Positions 16,301-23,742 are shown, counted from the stretch's first letter. The stretch: 64,000 nucleotides of DNA from Anaerolineales bacterium (GCA_015075405.1 JABTUK010000003.1:1116001-1180000); one strand, 5' to 3'. Notes: a model not told the origin generated them from the sequence alone. Translations and numbers: made by a program.

Positions 16301-16926
16301 CAGCGCAAGGCTACTATTATCAATGCCTCCAAATCCGTCTTGAGATTGGAGCGCAGCTTCAAGTGGGGGAAACGTTGGCGGAACTGGCTTTATTACACCA
16401 CCTCACCCATAACCATAAAATTGCCCGTAATCACAGTCAACGGGCGGAACAGATCGGACAAGATACCGGCTCACTCTCATTACAGGCCATGGCGCTCCTC
16501 CACCTTGGGCACGCTCAAGTTGCGCTTGGATATTTAGAGGAAGGGATCACAGCCTACCAGCAAGCCGCTGCCCTCCGGCAACAGCTCGGTGAGCATCACC
16601 GGGCTACCGAAGCCCAGGCGGGGTTGGCTCACGCTTACCTGACCCAGGGAAATCTAAGCCAGGCGCTGGCCCAGGCCGAAGCGGTTCTGGCTCATCTGGC
16701 GCAACACCACCTGGCCGGAATCATCGAGCCGTTTCGGGTCTATTGGACCTGTTATCAGGTTCTACAGGCTGCCCAGGACCCCCGCGCCAGAGAAGTCCTA
16801 GCCACAGCCCACCATCTGCTGCAAGAGCGGGCGGCTAACATCGAGGATGCTCGTCTGCGGGACTCCTATTTGGAAAACATCCCGGCCCACCGCGAAATTG
16901 TGCGCGAGTTTCTCCAAATTCAGTAA
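13330..16926 (+). CDS. AfsR/SARP-type STAND transcriptional regulator with TPRs
   Basis: A 1198-aa regulator. Residues 1-90 form an OmpR-type winged helix (LQLNLFGKPEVILNG...LLAYLAVTG...LLWGDLPEATAKRNLTKALTNLRQLL). Residues 95-250 form a bacterial transcriptional activation domain (YRGDFLEGFYVKNALEFEEW, YCRRWLGLEPWQEAAHRQMMLL). An NB-ARC/STAND ATPase follows, with Walker A ILGTGGIGKTRLA (about 290), Walker B VLLVLDNFEHL (about 384) and KLLVTSRERL. The C-terminal 430 residues are tetratricopeptide repeats (YNNLGILARSQGFFPEARSQYEQAL and similar). An AGGAAGGA box precedes the ATG. A short foreign-looking insert (SFDPSFVRAGFAQDKPA, about 14728-14785) sits after the ATPase core and matches the dispersed CTTCG...CTCAGGACAAG repeat class. 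Ligand unknown. Confidence 0.92.
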   Translation: MGGLQLNLFGKPEVILNGAPVTAFESAKSPALLAYLAVTGQAHSRDTLATLLWGDLPEATAKRNLTKALTNLRQLLEPYLLIERHSIAFNHQAHATVDAVIFQAAVESSAMLEPDTPERGLAPLRQAVSLYRGDFLEGFYVKNALEFEEWALGQREYLRELMLQALQRLTEQSARLEADPAAALEYCRRWLGLEPWQEAAHRQMMLLLARSGQRDAALAQYETCRQVLAEEFGVEPTAETVALYERIKASGTLPPHNLPPPPNAFVGREAELEQIARHLADPTCRLVTILGTGGIGKTRLALEAARRYLQPERMWLEPNVDDGVYIVSLASITAGQDLSGVAQNLTGLSNQLTAAVAEAIGFSFRGANDLKGQLLTYLRSKAVLLVLDNFEHLIASPLSSLSREGQEDGLALLAGILQQAPQVKLLVTSRERLNLQEEYVLEVAGLTYPMDDWKAGDIAQTATLPARQSFDPSFVRAGFAQDKPANFSAIALFIQRAQQTLTGLTLSDADLPYVVRICQLVEGMPLGLELAASWLRLLSCAEIVAEIERSLDFLTTTIQNVPPRHRSLRAVFEHSWELLAGEEQRVFCQLAVFRGGFGREAATQVTGGALSLLARLADKSFIRRTANGRYELHELMRQYAHEKLWLASDDIAKATKQRGLKIGLAQLAWQRHSSYYLNFVSRREALLRGSTPRQAISQLRLEIDNIRQAWQWAMTEGKVEELGLASGGLSRFYDLTGLFVEGESVFGQTVAYLQNYFLIADDEPNQAVQTVIVKLQVEQVRLLIRRGLPEQAVRIIPQTVELAHQIQDARLEATAYLQWGEALFFHGEAKTTELRVEQALRLARSVGLPDIEAEALRYLGIAVKEQGEYAKALSLYEQALACFRRLGDRRGESLVYNNLGILARSQGFFPEARSQYEQALKGFYEIGDSWGKGVVLNNLGYMLSDQGLYSQAQTIYRQGLQLCREIKDRWGESYFLDNLGNALRATGDYGAAQGYYYQCLQIRLEIGAQLQVGETLAELALLHHLTHNHKIARNHSQRAEQIGQDTGSLSLQAMALLHLGHAQVALGYLEEGITAYQQAAALRQQLGEHHRATEAQAGLAHAYLTQGNLSQALAQAEAVLAHLAQHHLAGIIEPFRVYWTCYQVLQAAQDPRAREVLATAHHLLQERAANIEDARLRDSYLENIPAHREIVREFLQIQ
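14725..14790 (+). repeat. In-frame dispersed-repeat insert in the STAND regulator
   Basis: CCTTCGACCCTTCCTTCG, GTCAGGGCAGGC and CGCTCAGGACAAGCCTGCC segments match the CTTCGACAAGCTCAGGACAAG repeat class seen in toxin modules D, B and I. The frame is kept. Confidence 0.6.
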
Positions 16927-16927
16927 A

Positions 16928-17105
16928 TCAAGAATTGAGGAGCCAGCACCCCCAGGTGCGGTTCCGCTCGGCACGTGGGCGTGCCTCACTCCTCGGAAAA
17001 TTGAATATACTCAGTGGATCCAAATTTGAGGAGCCAGCACGCCCACGTGCGGCGGTGTTCGGCACGAAGGCGTGCCTCACTCCTCGGAAAATTGAATATA
17101 CTGAG
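16928..17105. repeat. Two direct copies of a roughly 75-bp unit
   Basis: Two copies (about 16935-17012 and 17027-17105) start TTGAGGAGCCAGCACGCCC and end GTGCCTCACTCCTCGGAAAA plus TTGAATATACT. Each copy has inverted ends (GAGGAG...CTCCTC, GCACGCC...GGCGTGC) and so could fold. They lie just after the regulator's stop codon, before a GATAGAAGATAG-type tract (17108-17170). No gene is seen here. Confidence 0.75.
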
Positions 17106-17171
17106 TCTTGAAAAGATAGAAGATAGCGATAATGAGTTATCTTCCATCCACTATCTTCTATCTACCATCTT

Positions 17172-18497
17172 CTATTCCTCAGCGTTTGCCTGCATCTTCT
17201 CCGCCGCCTGTTCGGGCGTCAATTCACCTTCGAGAACCTGGCGTAATGGCTCGCGCATGGCGTTGAGCAAGGCATCGGCGTTGACGCCCAGGGGGATAGT
17301 CCGCCCGGCCAGCATTTGTTCGGCGCTGAGGCGAAGGGCCGAATCATTGACAATGAGCGGGTCATCCAGCGCCTCGCGGCGGGTGGGCAGCAGCCCAAAG
17401 CGGGTGGCTCGATCCAGTTGGCGTTCCGGGCGGGTGATAAATTCCACAAAAGCCGCGGCGGCCCGAGTCCGGTTGCCGCTGGCGGCGCGGCTGATGGCCC
17501 AATAGCGAGCCAGTACCAGCGGGGCAGCCGCCTGGCTTTCACCTTCCTCGATCACGTGGGGCAGCGGCGCGACGCCCCAATTGATCTTGGCCGAACGGCC
17601 CAGTTCCCCAATCGCCCACTCGCCGTCAATAACCAGGGGTAACTGACCGGCCAAAAATTGAGTCCGCATTTCGTCGTAGCTCGCCAGGGGAGACAGGCCA
17701 GCTTTAGGGTTGTGCCAGCCCAGGTAAAACGCCAGAGCCTTTTGCATCGCCGGCGTGTCGAGGGTGGGCCTTCCAGCGGCAGTGGTCAACCAGCCGCCGT
17801 AAGCGGGCAGCCAGGGCAGAACCCACAACGGATCGTAGCTGTTGATGCCCAGAATTGGCGCTGAACCCGCCTTTGCCAGCTTTGCCAGTTCAGCGGTATC
17901 ACCCGGTGGTCTGTCCAGCAAGTCTCGATTGTAAAACAGCAGCAAATGAAAACCTGCCGTATCAGCCAGGCCCCAAAGCTGGTTATCTCGCCTGGCCCCT
18001 TGCAGGGTGATCGAGGCAAAACTGTCGAGAAATGCCGGGGCATAAAAGTCGGCCATGGGCGCAAGCTGCTCGGCCCGCCATAAGCTGCCCAGCAGCACCG
18101 GCGAAGCCAGCACCACGTCGAACTGGGTTTCGCCGGCCATCAAGGGGGTCATAAAATTTTCCGGGCTGTCGTAATGGCGCAAGGTGACGCTATAGTAAGG
18201 AAACTCTTTCTGAAAAGCCTGAACATCCTCGGCTAAAACTTTGGCCTGGGCTTCGGGCAGGCTGGCCCAGACCAGCAGATTGGTCACCGGGGGGGTAGGC
18301 GTGGGGGCCGGGGTGCGGGTCGGCGTGGCCGAGGCGCGGGGCGTGGCCGCTGCGCTCGCCGGAGTGGGAGTTCGCGTCGGCGTGGCGGTGGGCCAGGGCG
18401 TGGGCGAAGGGGGCGGCGTGGGTGGAACGCAGGCGGTCAAAATACACAGCAGGATGAAGCTAAACAGCAGCAAATGGGGCCTGTGACGAGGAGTCAT
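17172..18497 (-). CDS. Extracellular solute-binding lipoprotein
   Basis: A 441-aa ABC-transporter solute-binding protein (family 1-like, usually sugars). Lipoprotein signal peptide with lipobox LTAC (Cys about residue 23), then a Thr/Pro-rich linker (PTPPPSPTPWPTATPTRTP...) to about residue 70. The binding domain has LLVWASLPEAQAKVLAEDVQAFQKEFP, GETQFDVVLASPVLLGSLWRAEQLAPM, LLLFYNRDLL, FLAGQLPLVIDGEWAI and AAFVEFITRPE. No permease or ATPase genes are adjacent, so its transporter partner must be elsewhere. The ATG lies 6 nt downstream of a -10 box with no ribosome-binding site, suggesting a leaderless mRNA. Confidence 0.88.
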   Translation of the reverse strand: MTPRHRPHLLLFSFILLCILTACVPPTPPPSPTPWPTATPTRTPTPASAAATPRASATPTRTPAPTPTPPVTNLLVWASLPEAQAKVLAEDVQAFQKEFPYYSVTLRHYDSPENFMTPLMAGETQFDVVLASPVLLGSLWRAEQLAPMADFYAPAFLDSFASITLQGARRDNQLWGLADTAGFHLLLFYNRDLLDRPPGDTAELAKLAKAGSAPILGINSYDPLWVLPWLPAYGGWLTTAAGRPTLDTPAMQKALAFYLGWHNPKAGLSPLASYDEMRTQFLAGQLPLVIDGEWAIGELGRSAKINWGVAPLPHVIEEGESQAAAPLVLARYWAISRAASGNRTRAAAAFVEFITRPERQLDRATRFGLLPTRREALDDPLIVNDSALRLSAEQMLAGRTIPLGVNADALLNAMREPLRQVLEGELTPEQAAEKMQANAEE

Positions 18498-18503
18498 AGG
18501 GCC

Positions 18504-18532
18504 AGTTTAACGCAGGGCGAAAGGTGTGTCAA
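18504..18532 (-). promoter_or_regulatory. Sigma70-type promoter, leaderless
   Basis: On the minus strand TTGACA (18532-18527), a 17-bp spacer and TAAACT (18509-18504). The ATG of the solute-binding protein begins 6 nt after the -10 box, so transcription would start at or near the first codon. Confidence 0.6.
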
Positions 18533-18579
18533 ACCAAACAGCGAAAATAGAAGCTGGGGGATGGAAGATAGAGGATGGG

Positions 18580-18709
18580 TTACTACTCAGGCATGTCATT
18601 TCGAGGCCGTAGGCCGAGAAATCTTTCCCGCTCACAGGCTATTCAAGCACCGACCTGGAAGATTTCTCCTCGCAGGCTCGTCGAAATGACATGATGCCTG
18701 AGTAGTTAC
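18580..18709. repeat. Palindromic TGTCATTTCGA element, copy 1
   Basis: TTACTACTCAGGCATGTCATTTCGA on the left is mirrored by TCGAAATGACATGATGCCTGAGTAGTTAC on the right, enclosing GAGAAATC...GATTTCTC. Three more copies lie at about 55.32, 57.04 and 63.84 kb. No coding content, so MITE/REP-like. This copy is framed by GATGGAAGATAGAGG-type short repeats. Confidence 0.8.
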
Positions 18710-18760
18710 AGGATCGAGGATAGAAGGTAGAAGATGGCAAAGCCTTGTGACGATGCGTGG

Positions 18761-19681
18761 TCATTTATCTAGCCGAATGGCACCGGCCTGCAAAACAGTC
18801 AATCGCCTCCTCGCCTCTTCGCCTCTTCGCGTCTCTACCCCCGGCAGGCCGACCTGCTCGACCAGGAAGCTGGCGGCTACAGCGCCATACAATCCGGCCA
18901 GGCGCACATCACCGGTTTGAACCCAGCCGGCTAGAAAACCACCGCAAAAGGCATTGCCCGCGCCGGTGGGATCAACCACTTGCGTTTCAAAGGGGGGGAT
19001 GTGCCAGGTTTCGCCCGTATCGGCCCGGTGGACGGTGGCCCCGCGTTCCCCCTGGCGGAGCGCCACCACCTCGGCTCCGGCTGCGACCAGCCGCCGGACC
19101 AGTTCCAGCGGCTCGGCAGGGCCGACCAGCGAGGCCGCTTCTCCCTCATTGGGTGAAAAAATTTGTCCCGCCGACAGTAGCGCCCGCAGCTCGGCTTCAC
19201 TCAGAGGCCGCGCGGCAGGTCGAAACGGTTCGATGCTGACGACAGCTCCGTAAGCGCGCAGCGCTTTGATAAAGTCCAAATCGGGGTCTTCGGGGTGGAC
19301 GCCCAGGTGAAAGCCCTGCGCCTGCCGGTAGTTGTCCGGCAAATACTCCAGGCGGCGGCTCAACTGCGCTCCAATCGCCGGGCCAGGGACGCGCCAAAGC
19401 TGGGTGCGGCGGCCATCCGCTTCCAGAATTTGCCAGGCTCGTGGCGTGGGCCACTGGGTTGACACGCGCAAGCCGGTAGTATCAAGGCCGCTCGATTTCA
19501 ACCAGGCCAGCGCTTCGGCGGGCAAATCAGCGCCAATGCCTCCCACCAGCCCGACCTGCTCGGCCCACAGTCTCATGCCAAAAGCCGTTTGGGGACCGCC
19601 GCCGCCCAAAACGCCCATCGCCGTCCGGCCGTCGGGGAAAACTATGTCGTCAATGATCAGGCCAAAAGCAACAAAATCCAT
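18761..19681 (-). CDS. PfkB-family carbohydrate/nucleoside kinase
   Basis: PfkB-fold kinase of about 306 aa from the ATG at 19681 (MDFVAFGLIIDDIVFPDG); the frame is open 21 codons further upstream but lacks homology there. GGGGPQTAFGMRLW is the N-terminal glycine-rich motif. The C-terminal signature DPTGAGNAFCGGFLAGW (about residue 240) carries the catalytic Asp-equivalent and anion hole, although the usual GAGD Asp is replaced by Asn (TGAGNAF), which may lower activity. The final 25 residues (ETRRGEEARRRLTVLQ...) come from GCGAAGAGGCGAGGAGGCG-type repeats. Phosphorylates a sugar or nucleoside; substrate not assigned. Confidence 0.75.
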   Translation of the reverse strand: MDFVAFGLIIDDIVFPDGRTAMGVLGGGGPQTAFGMRLWAEQVGLVGGIGADLPAEALAWLKSSGLDTTGLRVSTQWPTPRAWQILEADGRRTQLWRVPGPAIGAQLSRRLEYLPDNYRQAQGFHLGVHPEDPDLDFIKALRAYGAVVSIEPFRPAARPLSEAELRALLSAGQIFSPNEGEAASLVGPAEPLELVRRLVAAGAEVVALRQGERGATVHRADTGETWHIPPFETQVVDPTGAGNAFCGGFLAGWVQTGDVRLAGLYGAVAASFLVEQVGLPGVETRRGEEARRRLTVLQAGAIRLDK

Positions 19682-20004
19682 GTTTATACAATGAGCCAAA
19701 AGCACGAGGCTGAAGCCATCGTGCTGAAAAAGCAAAGCCCTCACGGGCTGAATTTCTAGCTCGGAGAGCTTCGCTCTCTCAGAGCGACGGCTTTAGCCTC
19801 GCCCCTCGGCGCGACCTACTTGATTGTCATAACATTTAACAACAGTATCTTAAATCGTAACGTCCGCCGAGGGCTCGCTTCGCGGCCCCCGGCTACCGCA
19901 GATAAAAGCCGGTTCAAAACCGGCTCAAAGGAGCTCTTTTAGCCTGCTTCAGCGGGCTTTCACCTGGATTAGCTGGGCGTTTCAACGCTCGGCCGGCCCT
20001 CGCA
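19682..20004. other. Non-coding spacer with small inverted repeats
   Basis: No gene is seen. It contains short palindromes (GAGAGCTTCGCTCTC near 19765, AGCCGGTTCAAAACCGGCT near 19908, GCCTGCTTCAGCGGGC near 19942). It separates the PfkB gene from the decayed last module of the toxin array. Confidence 0.5.
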
Positions 20005-20885
20005 TTATGCGCCAGCACCCCGACTTCCAACACGAAGTAGGTGTGCGGCCTCAGCCCTGTTGTTCAGTTGTATTTGATCATTATCACCGCTATCAGCAGT
20101 GGAGTCAAGCGTGACGCTCCCACTCCCCTGCACCTCTGCTCCCCTGCTCCCCTGCTCGGTCTCAGCCTCGACCGTCACCTTCAAAACTTCATCCGTCGGG
20201 TGGTTGGTCAGAGCGACGACTTCATAGTAGCCTTGTTCGCCGGTTGCAGGGTCTTCGGCCAGGACTTTGTCGCCTACCTTGATTTCTTCAATCGGCTTTT
20301 GGCCCTCTTCAGTCTCGACCGGGGTGCCGGCGGTGAAGGAGTTGCCGGGGCAGCCAGCACCACCGGAGAAGGCCGCTCGCGTCTCGGCCTGGCTGAACAC
20401 CCGCCGCTCGCCCATGAGTTCGTCCATCCGGCTCAGCGAGAGCGCCGCTTCGTCGGCATTATCGGCCAGCCGACCGGCATCTACCGCCGCCGCAGCGACC
20501 TCGTCGGCTACCTGGCCGGCGTTACGACCGAACCGGCTGACGGTTTGGGCCAGCTCGTCTACCTGGCTCAGCCCGGCCTGGCCGATGTCTCGCAAGGCTT
20601 TGGCTCCCGTTTTGAGCGCCCCCAAACCCTTGTCTACGATGTCCAGCCCTTTGCCCACCAGTTTGGCCGGACTCAACTTGTTGGCCGCCCGGCCCAACAA
20701 GGCCAGACCATCCATCAACTCATCCGCCCCGGTGAACAGCCCCAACAGGCCCGCCCCCAACGCCATGCCGATTTCGGCGTTGCTCAGTTTCCGCCCGGTC
20801 AGCGGGTCCACCCCGACTTTTGGATGAAACCGTAGCACGGTTGAACGTTCAACGAGTCCCCCAAACGGGTCGAAGCGTTGGGTAG
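20005..20885 (-). pseudogene. Toxin-array module J: RHS/pretoxin-TG/Hint remnant
   Basis: The fragment opens with the RHS core piece QRFDPFGGLVERST, fused straight to GVDPLTGRKLSNAEIGMALGAGLLGLFTGADELMDG. The core between DPFGG and the pretoxin-TG domain is therefore deleted. It continues through the conserved linker (MDELMGERRVFSQAETRAAFSGG) into the N-terminal half of a Hint domain (CPGNSFTAGTPVETEEGQ...VGDKVLAEDPATGEQGYYEVVALTNHPTDEVLKV). The middle of Hint is then missing: QLNNRA joins out of frame to the DNA for PHTYFVLEVGVL. No start codon of its own (only a GTG inside) and no toxin or immunity gene follow. Clear remnant by comparison with modules G and E. Confidence 0.85.
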
Positions 20886-20887
20886 AT

Positions 20888-20916
20888 TTGTTCTACGGGG
20901 GTGATTTGCCTATAAT
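20888..20916 (+). promoter_or_regulatory. Putative leaderless promoter
   Basis: TTGTTC (20888-20893), 17-bp spacer, TATAAT (20911-20916). The ATG of the Rpn-family gene at 20923 lies 6 nt after the -10 box, and no ribosome-binding site is present. Confidence 0.5.
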
Positions 20917-20922
20917 CGAACT

Positions 20923-21972
20923 ATGGAGACAGCGCTCACCAATCCCCACGATAGCTTTTTCAAAGACCTCTTCACCCGCCAGGAGGCCGCCCACGATTTC
21001 TTGAAGCATTACCTGCCCCCTGATGTGGCGGCGGCGCTCGACCCCACCCGCCTGGAAATCCGCAAAGATAGCTTCATTGACCCCGACTTGCAAGCCCATT
21101 TCTCTGATATTCTCTATCGGGTTGGACTGGTGCAGGGCAACGCGGCCTATGTCTATGTGCTGTTTGAACACAAAAGTTATCCCGAACCCCGTATCGCCTG
21201 GCAACTGCTGCGGTATATGGCCCGGATTTGGGAGCAGGCCGACAAACAAGGCGAGCCGCTCCTGCCGGTGCTGCCCCTGGTAGTTTACCATGGCCGGCAG
21301 AGATGGCAGGTCGCTCGCCGGTTTTCGGCCTTGTTTGACCTGCCGGGAGAGTTGCGACCCTATCTGCCAGAGTTTGAGTATCATCTGGCCGATTTGAGCC
21401 AGTACAGCCAGGCCGACATCAAAGACCGGGTAGAACGGGCGGTGATTTTACAGCTGGGATTGTTGTCGCTAAAATATATCTATGCCGAGGATGTGGGGGA
21501 GCAGTTAGAAAAGATTATCCGGTTAGCCTTGGCCTTGTTAGAGCAGCGGACGGGTCTGGAATACATCAATACGATTTTGCGGTATATGGTGGCGGGCAGT
21601 GATAAGCTGAGTGAGGAGCAACTCAGGACGATAGTGTTGAGGGTGATAGAGGAAGGAGACGAACTGATGCCAACGATAGCGGAACAATGGATTGAGCAGG
21701 GCCAGGCCATCGGCCTCGAAAAGGGCCGAGAGGAAGGCCGGGAAGCGGCCCTGAATATTTTACGCCGTTTTCTGGCCCAACGGTTTGGGGTAGGATTGGA
21801 CCATTTTGATGAGGCGTTTCGGGGGTTTGACCTGGCCGCCCTGACCCATCTGAGCGAGGCTGCCTTTGTGTCCGGCACTTTGGCCGAGTTTGAAGCCGCC
21901 CTGGAGCGGTTAAAGGCGACCTCCGGCGGGAGTGAACAGCCGGGGGTAGACCCCCCGCCTTTCGGCGAGTGA
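20923..21972 (+). CDS. Rpn-family recombination-promoting nuclease / putative transposase
   Basis: A 349-aa protein of the COG5464 type. The N-terminal nuclease-like domain (PD-(D/E)XK fold) shows HDSFFKDLFTRQEAAHDFLKHYLP, then HFSDILYRV (catalytic Asp) and YVYVLFEHKSYPEP (E-x-K pair), residues about 80-105, followed by LPLVVYHG. The C-terminal third is helical and charged (EKGREEGREAALNILRRFLAQRFG...), as is usual in the family. RpnA-type proteins are Ca2+-stimulated DNases that promote recombination. It is the only plus-strand cellular gene inside the toxin array and separates modules I and J; whether it helped rearrange them is inference. Confidence 0.85.
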   Translation: METALTNPHDSFFKDLFTRQEAAHDFLKHYLPPDVAAALDPTRLEIRKDSFIDPDLQAHFSDILYRVGLVQGNAAYVYVLFEHKSYPEPRIAWQLLRYMARIWEQADKQGEPLLPVLPLVVYHGRQRWQVARRFSALFDLPGELRPYLPEFEYHLADLSQYSQADIKDRVERAVILQLGLLSLKYIYAEDVGEQLEKIIRLALALLEQRTGLEYINTILRYMVAGSDKLSEEQLRTIVLRVIEEGDELMPTIAEQWIEQGQAIGLEKGREEGREAALNILRRFLAQRFGVGLDHFDEAFRGFDLAALTHLSEAAFVSGTLAEFEAALERLKATSGGSEQPGVDPPPFGE

Positions 21973-22044
21973 GAACCAAGCAGGGGATCGCCCAGTTGTC
22001 CTCCGACCCCTCCGGTCAAAACTTTATCATTCCCTTCAACAAAA

Positions 22045-22066
22045 AAGCGCCCCTTGAGACGCTTCA
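22045..22066 (-). terminator. Degenerate module-boundary hairpin
   Basis: On the minus strand GAAGCGTCTCAAGGGGCGCTTTT plus TTGTTGAAG. The left half and trailing T-tract match the boundary hairpins at 25.1, 27.8, 34.2 and 38.3 kb, but one arm has decayed. It interrupts the Hint domain of module I. Confidence 0.6.
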
Positions 22067-22520
22067 CTTTAGCCCAACCCCCATCCGACCGGCGCAGCCG
22101 ATCCCCAACGGCCAGACTTGTCCTGAGCTTGTCGAAGGGTTTTCGGCCCACAGCCAGCCTTTCCCTTCGACGTAAACGGGGTGGTCGGAGGTGAGGTGGA
22201 GGGTTGGAAGGTTGGAAGGTTGGAAGGTTGGGCGGTGCTCATCGTCAGCCCCGCTATTCAGTTGTGCTTGTTCATTATCACCACTCTCGGTGCTGGTGTC
22301 AAGGACGCTTGTTTCTTTCTCAGCCTCAGCCTTAGCCTCAGCCTCTATCGTCACCCGCAAAACTTCGTCGGTCGGGTGGTTGGTCAGAGCCACGACTTCA
22401 AAGTAACCCTGTTCGCCGGTGGCGGGGTCTTCGGCCAGAACTTTGTCGCCCACTTTGATTTCTTCAATGGGCTTTTGGCCTGCTTCGGTCTCGACCGGCG
22501 TGCCGGCGGTGAAGGAATTA
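22067..22520 (-). pseudogene. Toxin-array module I: Hint-domain remnant
   Basis: The minus strand after the terminator at 22.52-22.56 kb opens within the Hint domain (NSFTAGTPVETEAGQKPIEEIKVGDKVLAEDP) and reads to DHPVYVEGKGWLWAEN. There a 23-bp insert (22119-22142 area) of CTTCGACAAGCTCAGGACAAG type shifts the frame; the native continuation (LAVGDRLRRSDGGWAKV) follows in another frame. After WAKV the homology stops at a second hairpin. The linker carries three perfect GGTTGGAA units, in frame in this copy. No toxin or immunity gene is left. Confidence 0.85.
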
Positions 22521-22557
22521 AAAAACGTCCTTGACGTTATGAACCAAGGACGTTTAA
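22521..22557 (-). terminator. Intrinsic terminator after module H immunity gene
   Basis: Arms AAACGTCCTTG (22523-22533) and CAAGGACGTTT (22545-22555), an 11-bp perfect stem. On the minus strand it ends in a T-run (CGTTTTTTAATTCC). It separates the module H operon from the Hint remnant of module I. Confidence 0.85.
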
Positions 22558-22604
22558 CAAAACTTTGCTTTTACCAAACTCAGGCCTATGCCGGCTCAAT
22601 ATCG

Positions 22605-23687
22605 TTATGGTAAAGAGAAATCAGGCGGGATGCCGTAACAATTAAAATAAATTTTGTTAATCTCTGTCTGAACCCTAGCTTTGAAAGCTTCTTCCCTTAC
22701 CCAGGATTGGGCATCAAACTCAGCGCGCTGTTTGGTCAATATCCACTCTTCTAGATTGCCACCAGGACTGTTATTATCTATAGCCCAAAATTTGACTTGA
22801 TGCTTTTCTCCCATTTGTGAGTGGGTTGGAGGCCTAACCATCTCCGCATATTTGGATAACAGAACGCGCTTCCACTTTGGAGTGGAATCGAGTTGATAGA
22901 CTTTATGAACTATGTTTCTCCGATGAAAATGGCTAAACACAGCTAAAATATCTTCTCGATCTCGTTCCTCGCCTAATTGCAATTGTTCATCCTTAATAAA
23001 TTGCAGAAACTTGTCCCAAGTATTCAGTACCCAGATCTTATTCTCCCACGACCAGACGACCGTTGATACCTGTTCGGTTTCAGGGGTGTAATTATGGAGA
23101 TTTATTATTGGGTGATATGAAAAACGGCTTACTGTCCAAGACCATCTCTCTCTAGGGCCTGGGAACAAGTTTGTAATTTTATACTCAAATTTTTGCCGGT
23201 CAAACCTTCGCCAAAAAAGAAGACTCTCCACCCGTCCAATAATGACGCGATGTTCGCAGTTAAATGTACGTGAGAAGTTGTCATATAATCTATTATATTC
23301 TGGCTTCATTTCGAAGTAAGCTGGTACTTGACTATCAAATAATTTAGCATATTCGGGATCGCTTAAATAAGTCTGACGGTCGAACGATGGATCGTCAAAG
23401 TCATCTAGAGATAGCTCGATTATCATCTTTATAGCGGGTGAAGCGTAAGCTAGATGCCATTCATCCTTTACCCGTCGAGCTATATCCCAACAACAGCTCT
23501 GTTTGCCACGTACAAACATTAAAATAACTTCGATTGGCTCTTCAGTCAGGTAATTCCAGATTTGAGTACACTTTGCAAGCCTAAGTTCGTGACCTCGCTT
23601 GCTGAAGCTTGACCGAATCGACGCATAATACAGATAATCTTTCTCATTAACATCGTCATTCTCGACGCAGACCAAAACTTTAGCCAT
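22605..23687 (-). CDS. Module H putative immunity protein (unknown family)
   Basis: About 360 aa from the ATG at 23687 (MAKVLVCVENDDVNEKDYLYYASIRSSF); a TTG two codons upstream is less likely. No family is recognised. The protein is rich in Trp, Tyr and charged residues (FPGPRERWSWTVSRF, STVVWSWENKIWVLNTWDKFLQF) and has no signal peptide, hence cytoplasmic. Its base composition is more AT-rich than the flanking core genes. It lies 55 bp downstream of a toxin ORF and before a strong terminator, the position of an immunity gene. Its layout resembles the 328-aa gene after module C, but no sequence similarity is obvious. Confidence 0.65.
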   Translation of the reverse strand: MAKVLVCVENDDVNEKDYLYYASIRSSFSKRGHELRLAKCTQIWNYLTEEPIEVILMFVRGKQSCCWDIARRVKDEWHLAYASPAIKMIIELSLDDFDDPSFDRQTYLSDPEYAKLFDSQVPAYFEMKPEYNRLYDNFSRTFNCEHRVIIGRVESLLFWRRFDRQKFEYKITNLFPGPRERWSWTVSRFSYHPIINLHNYTPETEQVSTVVWSWENKIWVLNTWDKFLQFIKDEQLQLGEERDREDILAVFSHFHRRNIVHKVYQLDSTPKWKRVLLSKYAEMVRPPTHSQMGEKHQVKFWAIDNNSPGGNLEEWILTKQRAEFDAQSWVREEAFKARVQTEINKIYFNCYGIPPDFSLP

Positions 23688-23742
23688 AAGCAAAATGCTC
23701 CCAATTCCCTTGTTAATTTTGTTCTCGTGAAACTAAGCAACG

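Noticed and set aside
16928..17105. CRISPR-like repeat pair
   Set aside because: Only two copies, unit too long, no unique spacer of regular size and no cas genes. The short tandem repeats elsewhere are degenerate and lack spacers.
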